From contig NZ_SZTO01000013.1 in assembly GCF_013369385.1 (NCBI RefSeq), positions 51,409 through 115,408 on the forward strand: a stretch of 64,000 bases of DNA, read 5' to 3'. Below the pieces are notes generated by a model, which saw only the letters and a list, made by a program, of their open reading frames with translations, did no database searches and was not told the origin of the DNA. Below, piece by piece: positions 35,109-45,478 of this stretch (position 1 is the first letter of the stretch; every line of letters starts with the position of its first letter). The position numbers and the translations under genes are program-made. The stretch comes from Vibrio sp. 05-20-BW147 (GTDB taxonomy: Bacteria > Pseudomonadota > Gammaproteobacteria > Enterobacterales > Vibrionaceae).

Positions 35109-38018
35109 ATGGCATTTGCTTTGGGGCAGCGCTGGATCAGCGATACGGAGAGCGATTTGGGTTTAGGTACGGTAGTGGCGTTAGATGCTCGCACCGTGAC
35201 ACTGATGTTTGCAGCATCAGAAGAGAACCGAGTTTACGCCAGTAACGATGCGCCGGTAACCCGAGTAGTTTTTAATGTCGGTGATGTGGTTGAGTGTCAA
35301 GAAGGTTGGTCACTCAAAGTGGAACAAGTGGTGGAAGAGAACGGGTTATACACCTATCTTGGCACGCGTGAAGACACCGAAGAAACCGGTGTTGCACTGC
35401 GTGAAATCTTCCTTAGCAACCAAATTCGTTTTAATAAACCGCAAGACAAAATGTACGCCGGTCAAATCGACCGCATGGACAACTTTGTGTTGCGTTACCG
35501 CGCACTCAAAAATCAATACGAACAACACCGCAGTCCAATGCGCGGCCTCTGTGGTATGCGTGCTGGCTTGATCCCTCATCAGCTCTACATTGCCCACGAA
35601 GTGGGGCGTCGTCATGCGCCACGTGTGTTGCTGGCGGATGAAGTGGGTTTGGGTAAAACCATTGAAGCGGGCATGATCATTCACCAGCAAGTGCTGCTTG
35701 GTCGTGCTGAACGCATTCTGATTGTGGTGCCTGAAACGCTGCAACACCAGTGGTTGGTGGAGATGATGCGTCGTTTCAATCTGCATTTCTCTATCTTTGA
35801 TGAAGAACGCTGTGTCGAAGCGTTCGCCGAGTCAGATAACCCATTTGATACCCAGCAGTATGTACTGTGTTCACTCGATTTCTTGCGTAAAAGTCGCAAG
35901 CGTTTTGAGCAAGCACTTGAAGCCGACTGGGATCTGCTGGTGGTGGACGAAGCGCACCACCTTGAGTGGAGCCAAGACAAACCCAGCCGTGGCTACCAAG
36001 TGGTAGAAGGCTTAGCAGAACGCACACCCGGTGTGTTGCTGCTGACCGCAACCCCAGAGCAGCTTGGCCGTGAGAGCCACTTTGCCCGCTTACGCCTTCT
36101 CGATTCAGACCGTTTCTACGACTACGCTGCGTTTGTTGAAGAAGAAGCGCAATACGCGCCAGTTGCGGATGCAATTACCGCGTTATTCTCCGGCGTGAAG
36201 CTGGCGGATGAGGCGAAAAACCAAATTACGGAACTGCTTTCTGAGCAGGACGTTGAGCCGCTGTTCCGCATCATCGAAAGTAATGCGGATGAAGAGAGCA
36301 AAGCGATCGCTCGCCAAGAGTTGATTGATAACTTGATGGACCGCCATGGTACTGGGCGTGTTTTGTTCCGTAACACCCGCGCGGCGATCAAAGGCTTCCC
36401 TGTGCGTAATGTGCACCTGTTGCCGATGCCGATCCCAACCCAATACACCACCTCGATGCGTGTTTCAGGCATGATCGGTGGCAAGTTGGCCCCAGAAGCG
36501 CGTGCGATGAAAAACCTCTACCCAGAAGAGATCTTCCAAGAGTTTGAAGGGGAAGAGTCGAGCTGGTGGCAGTTTGACTGCCGGGTAAACTGGTTGCTGG
36601 AAAAGCTGAAAGCGCAACGCAGTGAGAAAGTTTTAGTGATCGCTTCGCGTGCCAGCACGGCATTGCAGCTTGAACAAGCGTTGCGTGAGCGTGAAGGCAT
36701 TCGTGCCACCGTTTTCCATGAAGGTATGTCCATCCTTGAGCGCGACAAAGCCGCGGCTTACTTCGCGCAAGAAGAGGGGGGCGCACAGGTGCTGATTTGT
36801 AGTGAAATCGGCTCTGAAGGTCGTAACTTCCAATTCGCTAACCAGTTGGTGATGTTTGACCTGCCATTCAACCCAGATTTGCTTGAACAGCGTATTGGTC
36901 GTTTGGACCGTATTGGTCAAAAACGCGATATCGATATTCATGTGCCTTACCTGCAAGGAACCGCGCAAGAAGTCTTGGCGCGTTGGTTTGATGAAGGCCT
37001 CAATGCATTTGCTGAAACTTGCCCAACAGGCCGCACTGTCTATGACCAAGTCTCTGATCAACTGATCGAGATGTTGGCATCGGGTTCCAATGAGGCGTTG
37101 AATGACGTGATTGCGGAATCGGCCAAACTGAATCAAGCGTTGAAAGCCGATCTTGAGCAAGGGCGTGACCGTCTGTTGGAAATGCACTCCAACGGTGGTG
37201 AGAAAGCGCAGCAAATCGTGGCGGAAATTGCTGCTAAAGATGGCGATACCAACCTAGTGAGTTTTGCGCTTAGCTTGTTTGACACCATTGGTTTGAACCA
37301 AGATGACAAAGGTGAAAATGCCATCGTGGTGACGCCGTCGGAGCACATGATGGTGCCGAGCTACCCAGGCTTGCCGTATGAAGGCGCGACGATTACCTTC
37401 GATCGCGATACGGCGTTGTCACGCGAAGACATGCACTTTATCAGTTGGGAACACCCAATGATCCAAGGCGGCATTGATTTGCTGATGAGTGAAGGGGTGG
37501 GCACCTGTGCCGTTTCTCTGCTCAAGAATAAAGCATTGCCAGTTGGCACTTTGCTGCTAGAGTTGATTTACGCGGTGGACGCGCAAGCGCCGAAACGCAG
37601 TGGTATTGGCCGCTTCTTACCTCGCACGCCAATTCGTTTGATGATGGACGCCCGTGGCAACGATCTCTCTGCCCAAGTGGAGTTTGAAAGCTTTAACCGT
37701 CAATTGAGCCCAGTGAATCGCCATTTGGCGAGCAAATTGGTTTCGTCGGTACAAAACGATATCCATCGTTTGATTGAAGCTGGTGACCAGTTGGTGGTGG
37801 AGAATGTCGAAGCAATTCGTCAGCAAGCGCAGCAAGAGATGCAGCAGAGCCTCAATAGTGAACTTGAGCGTCTGCAAGCATTGAAAGCGGTCAACCCGAA
37901 CATTCGTGATGAAGAGATTGAGGCGATTGACGCGCAAATCAAAGAGTTGAACGGTTACATCGCGAAGGCGCAATTCCAATTGGATTCACTGCGTCTGATT
38001 GTGGTGAGCCATAACTGA
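35109..38018 (+). CDS. rapA: RNA polymerase-associated ATPase RapA (HepA)
   Basis: RapA is a Swi2/Snf2 ATPase that binds RNA polymerase and promotes its recycling after transcription. The 969-residue protein has the N-terminal Tudor-like region ([20 protein letters not shown]), Walker [14 protein letters not shown] (about 176-188), DEAH box (about 280), the helicase C domain with [11 protein letters not shown], and the RapA-specific C-terminal domains. Length is as in E. coli (968). It is monocistronic, with a long upstream region holding a CRP-like site. Confidence 0.97.
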   Translation: MAFALGQRWISDTESDLGLGTVVALDARTVTLMFAASEENRVYASNDAPVTRVVFNVGDVVECQEGWSLKVEQVVEENGLYTYLGTREDTEETGVALREIFLSNQIRFNKPQDKMYAGQIDRMDNFVLRYRALKNQYEQHRSPMRGLCGMRAGLIPHQLYIAHEVGRRHAPRVLLADEVGLGKTIEAGMIIHQQVLLGRAERILIVVPETLQHQWLVEMMRRFNLHFSIFDEERCVEAFAESDNPFDTQQYVLCSLDFLRKSRKRFEQALEADWDLLVVDEAHHLEWSQDKPSRGYQVVEGLAERTPGVLLLTATPEQLGRESHFARLRLLDSDRFYDYAAFVEEEAQYAPVADAITALFSGVKLADEAKNQITELLSEQDVEPLFRIIESNADEESKAIARQELIDNLMDRHGTGRVLFRNTRAAIKGFPVRNVHLLPMPIPTQYTTSMRVSGMIGGKLAPEARAMKNLYPEEIFQEFEGEESSWWQFDCRVNWLLEKLKAQRSEKVLVIASRASTALQLEQALREREGIRATVFHEGMSILERDKAAAYFAQEEGGAQVLICSEIGSEGRNFQFANQLVMFDLPFNPDLLEQRIGRLDRIGQKRDIDIHVPYLQGTAQEVLARWFDEGLNAFAETCPTGRTVYDQVSDQLIEMLASGSNEALNDVIAESAKLNQALKADLEQGRDRLLEMHSNGGEKAQQIVAEIAAKDGDTNLVSFALSLFDTIGLNQDDKGENAIVVTPSEHMMVPSYPGLPYEGATITFDRDTALSREDMHFISWEHPMIQGGIDLLMSEGVGTCAVSLLKNKALPVGTLLLELIYAVDAQAPKRSGIGRFLPRTPIRLMMDARGNDLSAQVEFESFNRQLSPVNRHLASKLVSSVQNDIHRLIEAGDQLVVENVEAIRQQAQQEMQQSLNSELERLQALKAVNPNIRDEEIEAIDAQIKELNGYIAKAQFQLDSLRLIVVSHN

Positions 38019-38044
38019 TCTTGAGTGATTCGTTAAACGACCAT

Positions 38045-38067
38045 CGGCTCCTTTACTGGAGCCGTTG
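38045..38067 (+). terminator. Probable terminator of rapA
   Basis: A 7-bp stem CGGCTCC/GGAGCCG with a six-base loop, followed by TTGGGTT, 27 bases after the rapA stop. The T tract is interrupted, so termination may be partial. Confidence 0.5.
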
Positions 38068-38110
38068 GGTTATGACAATATGCCCGTTAATTTTGCAGTG
38101 AGACTTTGCT

Positions 38111-38863
38111 ATGGCAATGCTTGAGTACCTTCCACCGACCGATCCTTGGACGGAGATTATTTTCGAAGATGACCATATTTTGGCGGTCAACAAACCTTCG
38201 GGATTGCTTTCGGTTCCAGGGCGCTTGCCAGAGCATCACGACAGTATGTGGAGCCGCTTGCAAGAGCAGTATCCTGAGATCCAAGTGGTGCATCGCCTGG
38301 ATATGTCGACCTCTGGCTTGATGGTGTTTGCCAAGAACAAGCGCGCAGAAGCGGCATTAAAGAAGCAGTTTCAATACCGTTTAACGCACAAGATTTACTA
38401 CGCACGCGTGTGGGGCCATGTAGAAACAGACTCAGGCATGATTGATTTGCCACTGATTTGTGATTGGCCAAACCGCCCGATGCAGAAGGTGTGTCACGAA
38501 CATGGCAAGCCATCGCAAACGGAGTTCCAAGTCGCCAAACGCGAAGTGCATGCCAATGGAGCACAAACCACGATTATGCGTTTGCTTCCTGTGACGGGGC
38601 GTTCGCACCAGCTGCGTGTGCACATGCAGGCATTGGGGCATCCGATTGTCGGCGATGAATTTTACGCCCAAGGTGACGCGTTTACCTTCTCCGAACGCCT
38701 CGAATTGCATGCCGCAGAGCTGAGCTTTTATCATCCTAAGAGCCATTGGCTACGCAGCTTATTCGTTCCTTGTGACTTCTATCCGGATGCCGAAGAGATG
38801 ATCTTTTCATATTTCGATCCTGCGCGTAAATTACCGGATTACAAGTCGCTGCCCAAGAGCTAG
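38111..38863 (+). CDS. rluA: RluA-family pseudouridine synthase (23S U746 / tRNA U32)
   Basis: A 250-residue pseudouridine synthase with the catalytic motif HRLDMSTSGLMVFAK (Asp near residue 64) and C-terminal LPVTGRSHQLRVHMQALGHPIVGD. RluA modifies U746 of 23S rRNA and U32 of several tRNAs. The gene lies just after rapA, as hepA and rluA do in E. coli. There is no S4 domain, in keeping with RluA rather than RluC/D. Confidence 0.92.
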   Translation: MAMLEYLPPTDPWTEIIFEDDHILAVNKPSGLLSVPGRLPEHHDSMWSRLQEQYPEIQVVHRLDMSTSGLMVFAKNKRAEAALKKQFQYRLTHKIYYARVWGHVETDSGMIDLPLICDWPNRPMQKVCHEHGKPSQTEFQVAKREVHANGAQTTIMRLLPVTGRSHQLRVHMQALGHPIVGDEFYAQGDAFTFSERLELHAAELSFYHPKSHWLRSLFVPCDFYPDAEEMIFSYFDPARKLPDYKSLPKS

Positions 38864-38919
38864 GCTCTCGCCTTTCACGTTTTCGATTTCTTTTCACTGG
38901 CAGTGCGTAAGGAGTTTTT

Positions 38920-39882
38920 ATGTCGCTGCCTGTTGTGGTTTTTCTCGATCGCGCCACCATTCCTGCCCACATCACCCTGCCGACCTTGGCGTTTGAGCAT
39001 CGCTGGGTTGAATACGATTTCACGTCGCCAGAACAGGTGATTGAACGTCTGCAAGCGGCTGATATTGTCATCACCAATAAGGTGCTGCTCGATCAAGCAG
39101 TGTTAGCGCAGTTGCCGAACTTACGGATGATTGCGGTCGCTGCAACCGGATTTAACAATGTCGATGTGGATTTTTGCGCGGAAAAAGGCATTGCCGTCGC
39201 GAATGTGCGAGGCTACGCGACGCGATCGGTGCCTGAACACGTGATTGCTATGCTGTTTGCGCTGCGTCGTAACCTGTTTGGTTATCATCAAGACATTGCT
39301 GCCGGTGTATGGCAACAGGACAAGCAGTTTTGCTTTTTTAGTCATCCCATTGGTGATGTGGCAGGCTCGACGTTGGGCATTATTGGCTCTGGCGCATTAG
39401 GGCAAGCCACGGCGCAATTGGCGCAAGCATTAGGTGTGAAGGTGCTGTTTGCTGAGCGAAAAGGGCAAAGCGATTGTCGTCAGGGCTACCACCGTTTTGA
39501 AGAGGTGTTGTCGCAAGCGGATGCGATTTCCCTTCATTGCCCGCTTTCCGAGCAAACACACCATTTAATTGGCGCAGCGGAGCTGGCCAGCATGAAAAGC
39601 AACGCGATTTTACTCAATACTGGGCGTGGTGGCTTAGTTGATGAGCAGGCTTTGGTCGAGGCGTTGAAAAAGGGCGACATTGCGGCGGCTGGCGTGGATG
39701 TGTTTAGCGCAGAGCCTGCCGATGAAAGCAATCCGCTGCTCGCGAATATGCATTTGCCAAACTTGTTGCTCACGCCGCATGTGGCGTGGGGCAGTGATTC
39801 TGCGATTACTCAGTTGTGTGAGATTTTGCTGGAAAACATCAACGCCTATTGGCGAGGCGAAACGCTCAACCGTTTGGTGTAG
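38920..39882 (+). CDS. D-2-hydroxyacid dehydrogenase (HprA/GhrB-like)
   Basis: A 320-residue NAD(P)-dependent D-isomer-specific dehydrogenase. The Rossmann motif GIIGSGALGQATA is at about 150-162; the catalytic Arg lies in NTGRGGLVDE, the Glu in SAEPADESNPLL and the His in TPHVAWGS. Vibrio proteins of this kind are annotated as glycerate dehydrogenase/hydroxypyruvate reductase, but the substrate cannot be told from sequence alone. It starts after AAGGAG and is separated from ridA by a bidirectional terminator. Confidence 0.85.
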   Translation: MSLPVVVFLDRATIPAHITLPTLAFEHRWVEYDFTSPEQVIERLQAADIVITNKVLLDQAVLAQLPNLRMIAVAATGFNNVDVDFCAEKGIAVANVRGYATRSVPEHVIAMLFALRRNLFGYHQDIAAGVWQQDKQFCFFSHPIGDVAGSTLGIIGSGALGQATAQLAQALGVKVLFAERKGQSDCRQGYHRFEEVLSQADAISLHCPLSEQTHHLIGAAELASMKSNAILLNTGRGGLVDEQALVEALKKGDIAAAGVDVFSAEPADESNPLLANMHLPNLLLTPHVAWGSDSAITQLCEILLENINAYWRGETLNRLV

Positions 39883-39894
39883 CGAGCAGCAATG

Positions 39895-39924
39895 AAAAAG
39901 GGTGACCTGATGTCACCCTTTAAA
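39895..39924. terminator. Bidirectional terminator between the dehydrogenase and ridA
   Basis: A 10-bp stem AAAGGGTGAC/GTCACCCTTT with loop CTGAT, flanked by A-runs on the left and TTTAAAA on the right, between two convergent genes. It can serve both strands. Confidence 0.8.
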
Positions 39925-39941
39925 ATCGGTTGGATTGGCGA

Positions 39942-40331
39942 TTATTTGCGAACCGCGATCGCTTCGATTTCGATGCCTACGTCTTTTGGTAGACGAGCCA
40001 CTTCCACACATGAACGTGCTGGGTAGTGCGCGACGTTGTGCTCGTCGAAGAAGTTACCATACACTTCATTTACTGTGCCAAAATCGTTGAGATCTTTAAC
40101 GAATACCGTCATTTTCACGATGTCGCCTACAGTCAGGCCAGAGGCTTCTACCACCGCTTTGACGTTGTCGAGCGATTGGCGAGCTTGCGCGGCGATGTCT
40201 GCTGGCACTTCGCCTGTTGCTGGATTTACTGGGATTTGACCAGAGGTCAGTACCATATTACCGAGGTCTACGCCTTGGATGTATGGGCCTATTGCTGCAG
40301 GGGCTGAATCTGTGTGAAGTACTTTAGTCAT
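39942..40331 (-). CDS. ridA: 2-iminobutanoate/2-iminopropanoate deaminase RidA
   Basis: RidA hydrolyses reactive enamines/imines released by PLP enzymes such as threonine dehydratase. The 129-residue protein (ATG 40331) has the YjgF fold, with GPYIQGVDLGNMVLTSGQIP near the start and the conserved Arg in YPARSCVEVARLPKD. A longer frame to 40481 runs through the pyrI terminator and is not credible. It lies downstream of pyrBI as E. coli yjgF does, but is separated from it by a strong terminator. Confidence 0.94.
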   Translation of the reverse strand: MTKVLHTDSAPAAIGPYIQGVDLGNMVLTSGQIPVNPATGEVPADIAAQARQSLDNVKAVVEASGLTVGDIVKMTVFVKDLNDFGTVNEVYGNFFDEHNVAHYPARSCVEVARLPKDVGIEIEAIAVRK

Positions 40332-40400
40332 TGTTATATTCCATCTTGATTGAAAGGAAAACAAAAGAGCGTTCAGTGTGCCGCGAAAGACATGATTGGT

Positions 40401-40432
40401 AAAGGAAAAATCCCCGCAAGGTAGGCGGGGAT
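40401..40432 (-). terminator. Intrinsic terminator of pyrBI
   Basis: An 8-bp stem ATCCCCGC/GCGGGGAT (40410-40417, 40425-40432), followed on the minus strand by TTTTTCCTTT, directly after pyrI. Confidence 0.85.
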
Positions 40433-40440
40433 CATATTGA

Positions 40441-40902
40441 TTAACGCTCAGTGACGATCTCACGGGAGAAGACTTTTTCACAATATTTACACTTCAAACG
40501 TACATCGCCTTTTTTCTCAAACACGCGGAAGCTACTCGCTACTGGCTCGTTGTGTGTAATGCAGTTGCTGTTTGGGCATTCAAACACATCACTGACAAAC
40601 TCAGGCAGCTCCAACGCGAGCTTCTTCACCACTTGGTAATCTTCAATTTGATTGACGGTGGCGTGAGGCGCATAAAGGGCCAATTTGCTTGCTTGTTCCT
40701 CGTTGATAAACACGTTTTCAATCTTGAGCAAATCTTTGTTACCCAGAGCGGATGAAGGCAAATTTAGGCCAATGGTGACGCGCTGCGATGAGTTGTGCAT
40801 ATCAAACAATTTAAGCACCTTGATGCCCACTTGCGCTGGGATATGGTCGATCACTGTACCGTTTTTAATCGCTTCAACCTGCAATTTTGTCTCTTTGTTC
40901 AT
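40441..40902 (-). CDS. pyrI: Aspartate carbamoyltransferase regulatory chain
   Basis: PyrI is the regulatory subunit of ATCase; it binds CTP/ATP and transmits feedback control to PyrB. It has 153 residues with an N-terminal nucleotide-binding domain ([20 protein letters not shown]) and a C-terminal zinc domain with four Cys (CPNSNC and CKYC). It follows pyrB by 14 bases and ends at the operon terminator. Confidence 0.97.
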   Translation of the reverse strand: MNKETKLQVEAIKNGTVIDHIPAQVGIKVLKLFDMHNSSQRVTIGLNLPSSALGNKDLLKIENVFINEEQASKLALYAPHATVNQIEDYQVVKKLALELPEFVSDVFECPNSNCITHNEPVASSFRVFEKKGDVRLKCKYCEKVFSREIVTER

Positions 40903-40916
40903 CTTGATTCTCCTAC

Positions 40917-41846
40917 TTACAGTGATTCGTTCAGTACCAGTGCCAACAAGGCTTCACGAGCGTAAACGCCGTTGCCTGCTTGCTGGAAGTAGTAAGCGTG
41001 CGGTGTTTTGTCGACGTCAGTGGTGATCTCATCCACACGTGGCAGTGGATGCAGCACTTTGAGGTTCTCACGTGCGCCTTCCAATAGCGATGCAGTCAGG
41101 ATGTAGGCGGATTTAATGTGCGCGTATTCTGATTCATCGAAACGCTCTTTTTGTACGCGTGTCATGTAGAGAATATCCAGCTCAGGGATTACGGTTTCCA
41201 TGTCTGTGTGCAGGCTGTAGCTGATGCCAGCTTCATCCAGATCTTCAAGAATGTAATCTGGCATTGCCAATGCGTCTGGCGCAACAAAGAAGAAGCGGAT
41301 GTTGTTGAATTTTGCCAAGGCTTGCGTCAACGAGTGTACGGTGCGGCCATATTTTAAGTCGCCGACAAACGCCACATTCAAGTTGTCCAAACGACCTTGC
41401 GTCTCGGAGATGGTGAACAGATCAAGCAGCGTTTGGGTTGGATGCTGGTTAGCACCATCACCGGCGTTGATCACCGGTACGCCGTTAGAAAATTCAGAAG
41501 CCAGACGCGCAGCACCTTCTTGTGGGTGACGCATGACAAAAGCATCCACATAGTTCGAGATGACTTGTACCGAGTCAGACAGCGTTTCGCCTTTTTTTGC
41601 CAGTGAGGTATTGCCACCATCGTCAAAACCAATGACATCGCCACCAATACGTTGGATGGCCGTTTCAAACGACAAGCGAGTGCGGGTAGAGGGCTCGAAG
41701 AAACAACTCGCGACGACCTTGTTCTTTATCAGCTCTGGGTTTGGCTCTGCTTTTAACTGACCTGCCGTTTTGACAATCAATTCCAGCTCAGCGCGGCTAA
41801 GCTCTGGAATGGAGATAATGTGCTTCTTATAAAGCGAGTTTGTCAT
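40917..41846 (-). CDS. pyrB: Aspartate carbamoyltransferase catalytic chain
   Basis: PyrB catalyses the first committed step of pyrimidine synthesis, carbamoyl phosphate + aspartate to carbamoyl aspartate. The 309-residue protein has the carbamoyl-phosphate motif [11 protein letters not shown] (about 51-61), HPTQTLLD (about 133-140) and HPLPRVDEI near the end. Upstream is a complete attenuator (leader peptide at 41905-42006, terminator at 41879-41903), so expression should rise when UTP falls. Confidence 0.97.
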   Translation of the reverse strand: MTNSLYKKHIISIPELSRAELELIVKTAGQLKAEPNPELIKNKVVASCFFEPSTRTRLSFETAIQRIGGDVIGFDDGGNTSLAKKGETLSDSVQVISNYVDAFVMRHPQEGAARLASEFSNGVPVINAGDGANQHPTQTLLDLFTISETQGRLDNLNVAFVGDLKYGRTVHSLTQALAKFNNIRFFFVAPDALAMPDYILEDLDEAGISYSLHTDMETVIPELDILYMTRVQKERFDESEYAHIKSAYILTASLLEGARENLKVLHPLPRVDEITTDVDKTPHAYYFQQAGNGVYAREALLALVLNESL

Positions 41847-41878
41847 AATCGTCTTCCCTATCTGAACGTTTCAGGCAT

Positions 41879-41903
41879 AAAAAAGCCCCCCATGACGGGA
41901 GGC
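41879..41903 (-). promoter_or_regulatory. pyrBI attenuator terminator
   Basis: On the minus strand, GCCTCCC-GTCAT-GGGGGGC is followed by six T. It stands one base beyond the leader-peptide stop codon and 33 bases before pyrB, the arrangement in which a ribosome close behind RNA polymerase prevents the hairpin from forming. Confidence 0.9.
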
Positions 41904-41904
41904 T

Positions 41905-42006
41905 TCAAAAATCTATGGGTTGATTAAATACAAGGGCAGAACAAACAACACTACACAGGCTGAATACTTCACCTGCGCGTCGTGTTTTGCTACTGCGATG
42001 ATCCAT
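41905..42006 (-). CDS. pyrL: pyrBI operon leader peptide (PyrL-like)
   Basis: A 33-residue open frame from ATG 42006 (start MDHRSSKTRRAGEV, end NQPIDF) that stops one base before the attenuator hairpin. The second half of the coding strand is U-rich in the transcript (for example GTGTTGTTTGTTCTGCCC), which in E. coli makes polymerase pause when UTP is low. Position, length and U-rich run match E. coli PyrL (44 residues) in logic, not in sequence. AGATAACA before the start is a weak RBS. Confidence 0.8.
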   Translation of the reverse strand: MDHRSSKTRRAGEVFSLCSVVCSALVFNQPIDF

Positions 42007-42040
42007 TGTTATCTACCAACCCTCGGACAAATTGCCGAGC

Positions 42041-42068
42041 ATTATACGCCTAAGCAAAGTGAGCGCAA
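42041..42068 (-). promoter_or_regulatory. Promoter of pyrL-pyrBI
   Basis: On the minus strand a TTGCGC -35 (42063-42068), a 16-base spacer and a perfect TATAAT -10 (42041-42046) precede the leader peptide by 35 bases. Confidence 0.7.
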
Positions 42069-42105
42069 GCGATTACATCACTGTTTAAGCGTATAATGTA
42101 ATCGA

Positions 42106-43110
42106 TTAACTGCCTAAGGTGGCCACCATAACAGCTTTGATGGTGTGCATGCGATTCTCGGCTTCATCAAACACAATCGAATGTTCCGATTCAAACACCT
42201 CTTCGGTAACTTCTAGGCCTTTCATACCAAACTTTTGGGCTACTTGCTTACCGATCTGAGTTTCGTCATTATGAAATGCAGGCAAACAGTGCATGAACTT
42301 TACTATTGGATTGCCAGTTTGCTTGAGGACGTTCATGTTGACTTGATAAGGTTTCATCAGTGCGACACGTTCATCCCAAGCCTCTGGTGATTCACCCATG
42401 GAGACCCAGACATCGGTATAAAGGAAATCACAGCCTTGTACCCCCTCAGCGACACTTTCAGTCAGGGTGATCTTGCCACCGGTTTGTTTGGCAATGGCTT
42501 GGCAGGTGGCTACGAGTTCTTCATCGGGCCAGTAAGCTTGCGGACCTACAAGGCGAATATCCATGCCCATTTTGGCAGCGCCCACCATCAGCGAGTTGCC
42601 GACGTTATTGCGTGCATCACCTAGGTAAGCAAACTTGATCTCAGCGAGGGGTTTGCCTTGACTGTGCTCAAGCATGGTGAGGAAGTCTGCAAGAATTTGT
42701 GTGGGATGAAATTCGTCGGTTAAGCCATTCCATACCGGGACGCCAGCATAAGCGCCAAGTTCTTCGACGATCGCTTGGCCAAAGCCACGGTATTGAATGC
42801 CATCGTACATGCGACCCAACACTCGCGCAGTGTCTTTCATCGACTCTTTGTCACCGATTTGTGAGCCGGAAGGGCCGAGGTAAGTAACTTGTGCGCCTTG
42901 ATCAAAGGCGGCGACTTCAAAAGCACATCGGGTACGAGTTGACGCTTTCTCAAAGATCAATGCGATGTTTTTACCCACCAGTTTCTTCTGCTCAGTGCCA
43001 GCGTATTTGGCTTTTTTTAGATCAGCAGCAAGATCGATCAAAAACTGGATCTCTTTTGTAGAGAAGTCCAGCAACTTGAGGAAGTTGCGATTGCGGAGAT
43101 TAAATGCCAT
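42106..43110 (-). CDS. argF: Ornithine carbamoyltransferase
   Basis: OTCase joins carbamoyl phosphate and ornithine to citrulline. The 334 residues show STRTRCAFE (about 56-64), the HPTQ motif (about 134) and the ornithine-site HCLPAFHD (about 273-280). It lies next to arcA, so it could serve either arginine synthesis (ArgF) or the deiminase pathway (ArcB). An ARG-box-like site just upstream, its own promoter gap, and the rraB neighbour as in E. coli argI-rraB favour the biosynthetic role. Confidence 0.93.
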   Translation of the reverse strand: MAFNLRNRNFLKLLDFSTKEIQFLIDLAADLKKAKYAGTEQKKLVGKNIALIFEKASTRTRCAFEVAAFDQGAQVTYLGPSGSQIGDKESMKDTARVLGRMYDGIQYRGFGQAIVEELGAYAGVPVWNGLTDEFHPTQILADFLTMLEHSQGKPLAEIKFAYLGDARNNVGNSLMVGAAKMGMDIRLVGPQAYWPDEELVATCQAIAKQTGGKITLTESVAEGVQGCDFLYTDVWVSMGESPEAWDERVALMKPYQVNMNVLKQTGNPIVKFMHCLPAFHNDETQIGKQVAQKFGMKGLEVTEEVFESEHSIVFDEAENRMHTIKAVMVATLGS

Positions 43111-43165
43111 GACTCGTCCCTTTTTCTATCATTATGGCAATAGTTAAACATATAAATGCTGTATT

Positions 43166-43183
43166 TGTGAATAATTATTTTGT
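43166..43183. promoter_or_regulatory. ARG box (ArgR operator) upstream of argF
   Basis: TGAATAATTATTTT (43168-43181) matches 12 of 14 core positions of the ArgR operator TGAATWWWWATTCA. It is 58-71 bases before the argF start. A much weaker second copy could lie three bases away towards argF (43145-43162), the usual tandem spacing. Confidence 0.6.
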
Positions 43184-43189
43184 TTTAAT

Positions 43190-43221
43190 GATAAAAAAGC
43201 CAACTCAAAGAAGTTGGCTTT
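43190..43221 (-). terminator. Intrinsic terminator of arcA
   Basis: A 10-bp stem AAAGCCAACT/AGTTGGCTTT (43196-43205, 43212-43221), followed on the minus strand by TTTTTTATC, between arcA and argF. The two genes therefore have largely separate transcripts. Confidence 0.85.
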
Positions 43222-43244
43222 AGTCTCTGCATGCTGGATGGCTG

Positions 43245-44465
43245 TTAGATATCATCACGTTCAATTGGGCAACTCATACAGCGCGCACCACCACGGCCAC
43301 GGCCTAACTCGTTCCCTGGAATGGTGAGAACCTCAATACCCGCTTTATCGTATTTCTCATTGGTGTAGACGTTTCGTTCATAACCAATCACCACGCCTGG
43401 CTTCACCGTTAACACGTTATTGGCATCGTTCCACTGTTCACGTTCAGCTTCATAGCTGTCACCGCCAGTAGTAATGATATTGAGATGATTGAAGCCCAAA
43501 GCACGTTCAATGGCGTGCAAATAGTTATGCAAAGCTTCTACTTGCATTTCACCATTGCCTTTTGGCGTTAAGCGCCAAGTATGCAGATCTTTACGCATGA
43601 TCTCTGGATAAACAGAAAAAGTATCAACATCCATGTGTGTCATCACCGTATCTAAGTGCATGCACGAACGATGTTTGGGCAGTTCAATGGCAATCACTTC
43701 TTTTGCTTGGTCATGTTTAAACAGATTAGCGGCTAAGTTTTCCACTCCTTGTGGGGTGGTGCGTTCTGACATGCCAATCAGCACGGCGCCTTTGCCAATG
43801 ACTAGCACATCACCACCCTCAATATTGGCGTTGTCATAATGAAGATCTTCGTTGCCAAAGTATTTGATGAAATCTTGTCCGGCGAAGATGGGGTGCCACT
43901 GATAAATCGCCCGCAAATGGTTGGTCTCACGTTGACGTGCGGGTTTCATCATTGGATTGAGCGAGACGCCGCCATAAACCCAACATGAAGTATCACGGGT
44001 AAAGAGATGGTTCGGGAGCGGTTCAATCACGAAGTCTAATGGCTGTTTCATGCGTGGCAGCATAGAGGCGGATTGAATCGGCAACTCAGAGTAGGCCAAA
44101 CCGCCAAGCAAAATGGTGGCAAGGTGTTCGTTGTCCATTTCTGAAAGGTAACGACGTAAATCGCGCGCAAAAATTGGGCCGTAGCGAAAATCGGAGATTT
44201 GAACCTCTAACAGCCACTGCTTAGCTTCTGGCATGGCGAGGGTATCCACCATCAAATCGTGCAGAAGTAGCACCTCGACACCTTGCCGGCGCAACGTATC
44301 GGCAAACGCATCATGCTCCTTGCCTGCAGCTTCAACCAATAATACGTCGTCAAACAAGAGTTCGTGGCAATTGGAAGGGGTAAGGTGGGTTAGGGCTCTT
44401 TCCGGCCGATTAAGAAGGACTCGGCGTAACTGGCCGACTTCAGAACCTACATACAACTTACTCAT
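43245..44465 (-). CDS. arcA: Arginine deiminase
   Basis: ArcA hydrolyses arginine to citrulline and ammonia, the first step of the ATP-yielding deiminase pathway and an acid-stress defence. The 406-residue protein starts [18 protein letters not shown] and ends with the catalytic Cys motif [14 protein letters not shown]; the FTRDTSCW and [10 protein letters not shown] segments supply the remaining active-site residues. No arcC (carbamate kinase) or arcD (antiporter) is adjacent. ARG-box-like sites lie upstream. Confidence 0.95.
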   Translation of the reverse strand: MSKLYVGSEVGQLRRVLLNRPERALTHLTPSNCHELLFDDVLLVEAAGKEHDAFADTLRRQGVEVLLLHDLMVDTLAMPEAKQWLLEVQISDFRYGPIFARDLRRYLSEMDNEHLATILLGGLAYSELPIQSASMLPRMKQPLDFVIEPLPNHLFTRDTSCWVYGGVSLNPMMKPARQRETNHLRAIYQWHPIFAGQDFIKYFGNEDLHYDNANIEGGDVLVIGKGAVLIGMSERTTPQGVENLAANLFKHDQAKEVIAIELPKHRSCMHLDTVMTHMDVDTFSVYPEIMRKDLHTWRLTPKGNGEMQVEALHNYLHAIERALGFNHLNIITTGGDSYEAEREQWNDANNVLTVKPGVVIGYERNVYTNEKYDKAGIEVLTIPGNELGRGRGGARCMSCPIERDDI

Positions 44466-45051
44466 TTTGCATCCTTTCAGTTTATTCTGGCGCTATTTAT
44501 GACAACCTTTTGTATAAGATGCAAATTACTCAACTTCGTTAAAATTCCATTTATACTTAAATTTATAGCGTTTAAGTTTGAGTGTTTAATAAAATTCGGA
44601 CTATTGTTTTGTGTTATAGGGTGTGGAAAAACTACGGCAGTATTGATTTTTTATGCATAAATGAAGCTTTGCTTACTTTGATTTCATTTGAATAAAATGT
44701 GATTTTTTATTCAGAAAAATGCATTTTTGTCGTGGTGTTACTCGAAATAGTGAAGAAATTGCTCTGAACTGAGTGAATGAAGTATCGAAAATTGAACTAT
44801 TCTATGTACTCTTTTTTCTTCTTCTAGCCCTTAGGATGTTCTGAATATTAAAAAAAAGGCCAAATTGTTAATAAGCTGTTGTTCTTTTCTGTGGCCGACT
44901 TACTTTTCTCCATCTAATGAATCGCTTTGGCTGATTCAGCGATAAAAGATGAGATACAGAGCGCTTTGTCGGTGGCTTTTCTGGGCGATCCATGCCATAT
45001 TTCACCGCAACAAGTTGATCCAATTTAGAGTAACGATTCCGGAGTTAAAAC
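44466..45051. other. Divergent arcA/rraB intergenic region
   Basis: A 586-base AT-rich region with no credible gene. It contains two similar sites, TGATTTTTTATGCA (44644-44657) and TGATTTTTTATTCA (44700-44713), resembling ArgR half-sites; the latter matches the ARG core at 13 of 14 positions. CCGGAG before 45052 is the rraB ribosome-binding site. I see no terminator, tRNA or clear sRNA. Confidence 0.55.
44644..44713. promoter_or_regulatory. Pair of ARG-box-like sites upstream of arcA
   Basis: Two near-identical 14-mers starting 56 bases apart, TGATTTTTTATGCA and TGATTTTTTATTCA, fit the ArgR core TGAATWWWWATTCA at 12 and 13 positions. They are 179-248 bases upstream of arcA. ArgR activates deiminase genes in several bacteria; activation here is inferred. 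Confidence 0.45.
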
Positions 45052-45474
45052 ATGTCTCACGAAGATGAATATCTATCAGTAGAAGAGTTAATTGAGATTC
45101 AAAAGGAAGAGACTCGCGATATTATCGCTGCTCTGCTTGAAGATGGCAGCGATCCTGAAGCACTGTATGAAATCGAGCACCACCTATTTGCTGAAGATTT
45201 CGACACCCTAGAAAAAGCGGTTGTTGAAGCATTTAAGATGGGCTTTGAAGTGCTGGAAGCTGAAGAAACTGAAGATGAAGATGGCAACAAGCTGCTTTGT
45301 TGTGATGCAACCATGCAGTCGACCTTGGACGCTGAAACCATTGACGCTCAAGTAGAGAAGTTGGTTCATCTCGCTGAAAAATACGACATCATCTATGATG
45401 GTTGGGGCACTTACTACGAAGGTGAAGATGCGCTATACCAAGATGACGACGAAGACGAAGACTTCGAAGACTAA
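45052..45474 (+). CDS. rraB: RNase E inhibitor protein RraB
   Basis: A 140-residue, very acidic protein (tail [10 protein letters not shown]) of the RraB/YjgD family, starting [20 protein letters not shown]. RraB binds the C-terminal region of RNase E and changes which transcripts are cut. In E. coli it is likewise next to the ornithine carbamoyltransferase gene argI. A strong terminator follows. Confidence 0.95.
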   Translation: MSHEDEYLSVEELIEIQKEETRDIIAALLEDGSDPEALYEIEHHLFAEDFDTLEKAVVEAFKMGFEVLEAEETEDEDGNKLLCCDATMQSTLDAETIDAQVEKLVHLAEKYDIIYDGWGTYYEGEDALYQDDDEDEDFED

Positions 45475-45478
45475 TAAA

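Noticed and set aside
36633..37214. 193-residue minus-strand open frame inside rapA
   Set aside because: Fully within rapA in an antisense frame; no RBS or family features.
39942..40481. 179-residue version of RidA
   Set aside because: The extra N-terminus crosses the pyrBI terminator; the family starts at ATG 40331.
42071..42103. Terminator of argF from GATTACAT/ATGTAATC
   Set aside because: The repeat has a 17-base loop and no T-run on the minus strand; too weak to call, although it lies next to the argF stop.
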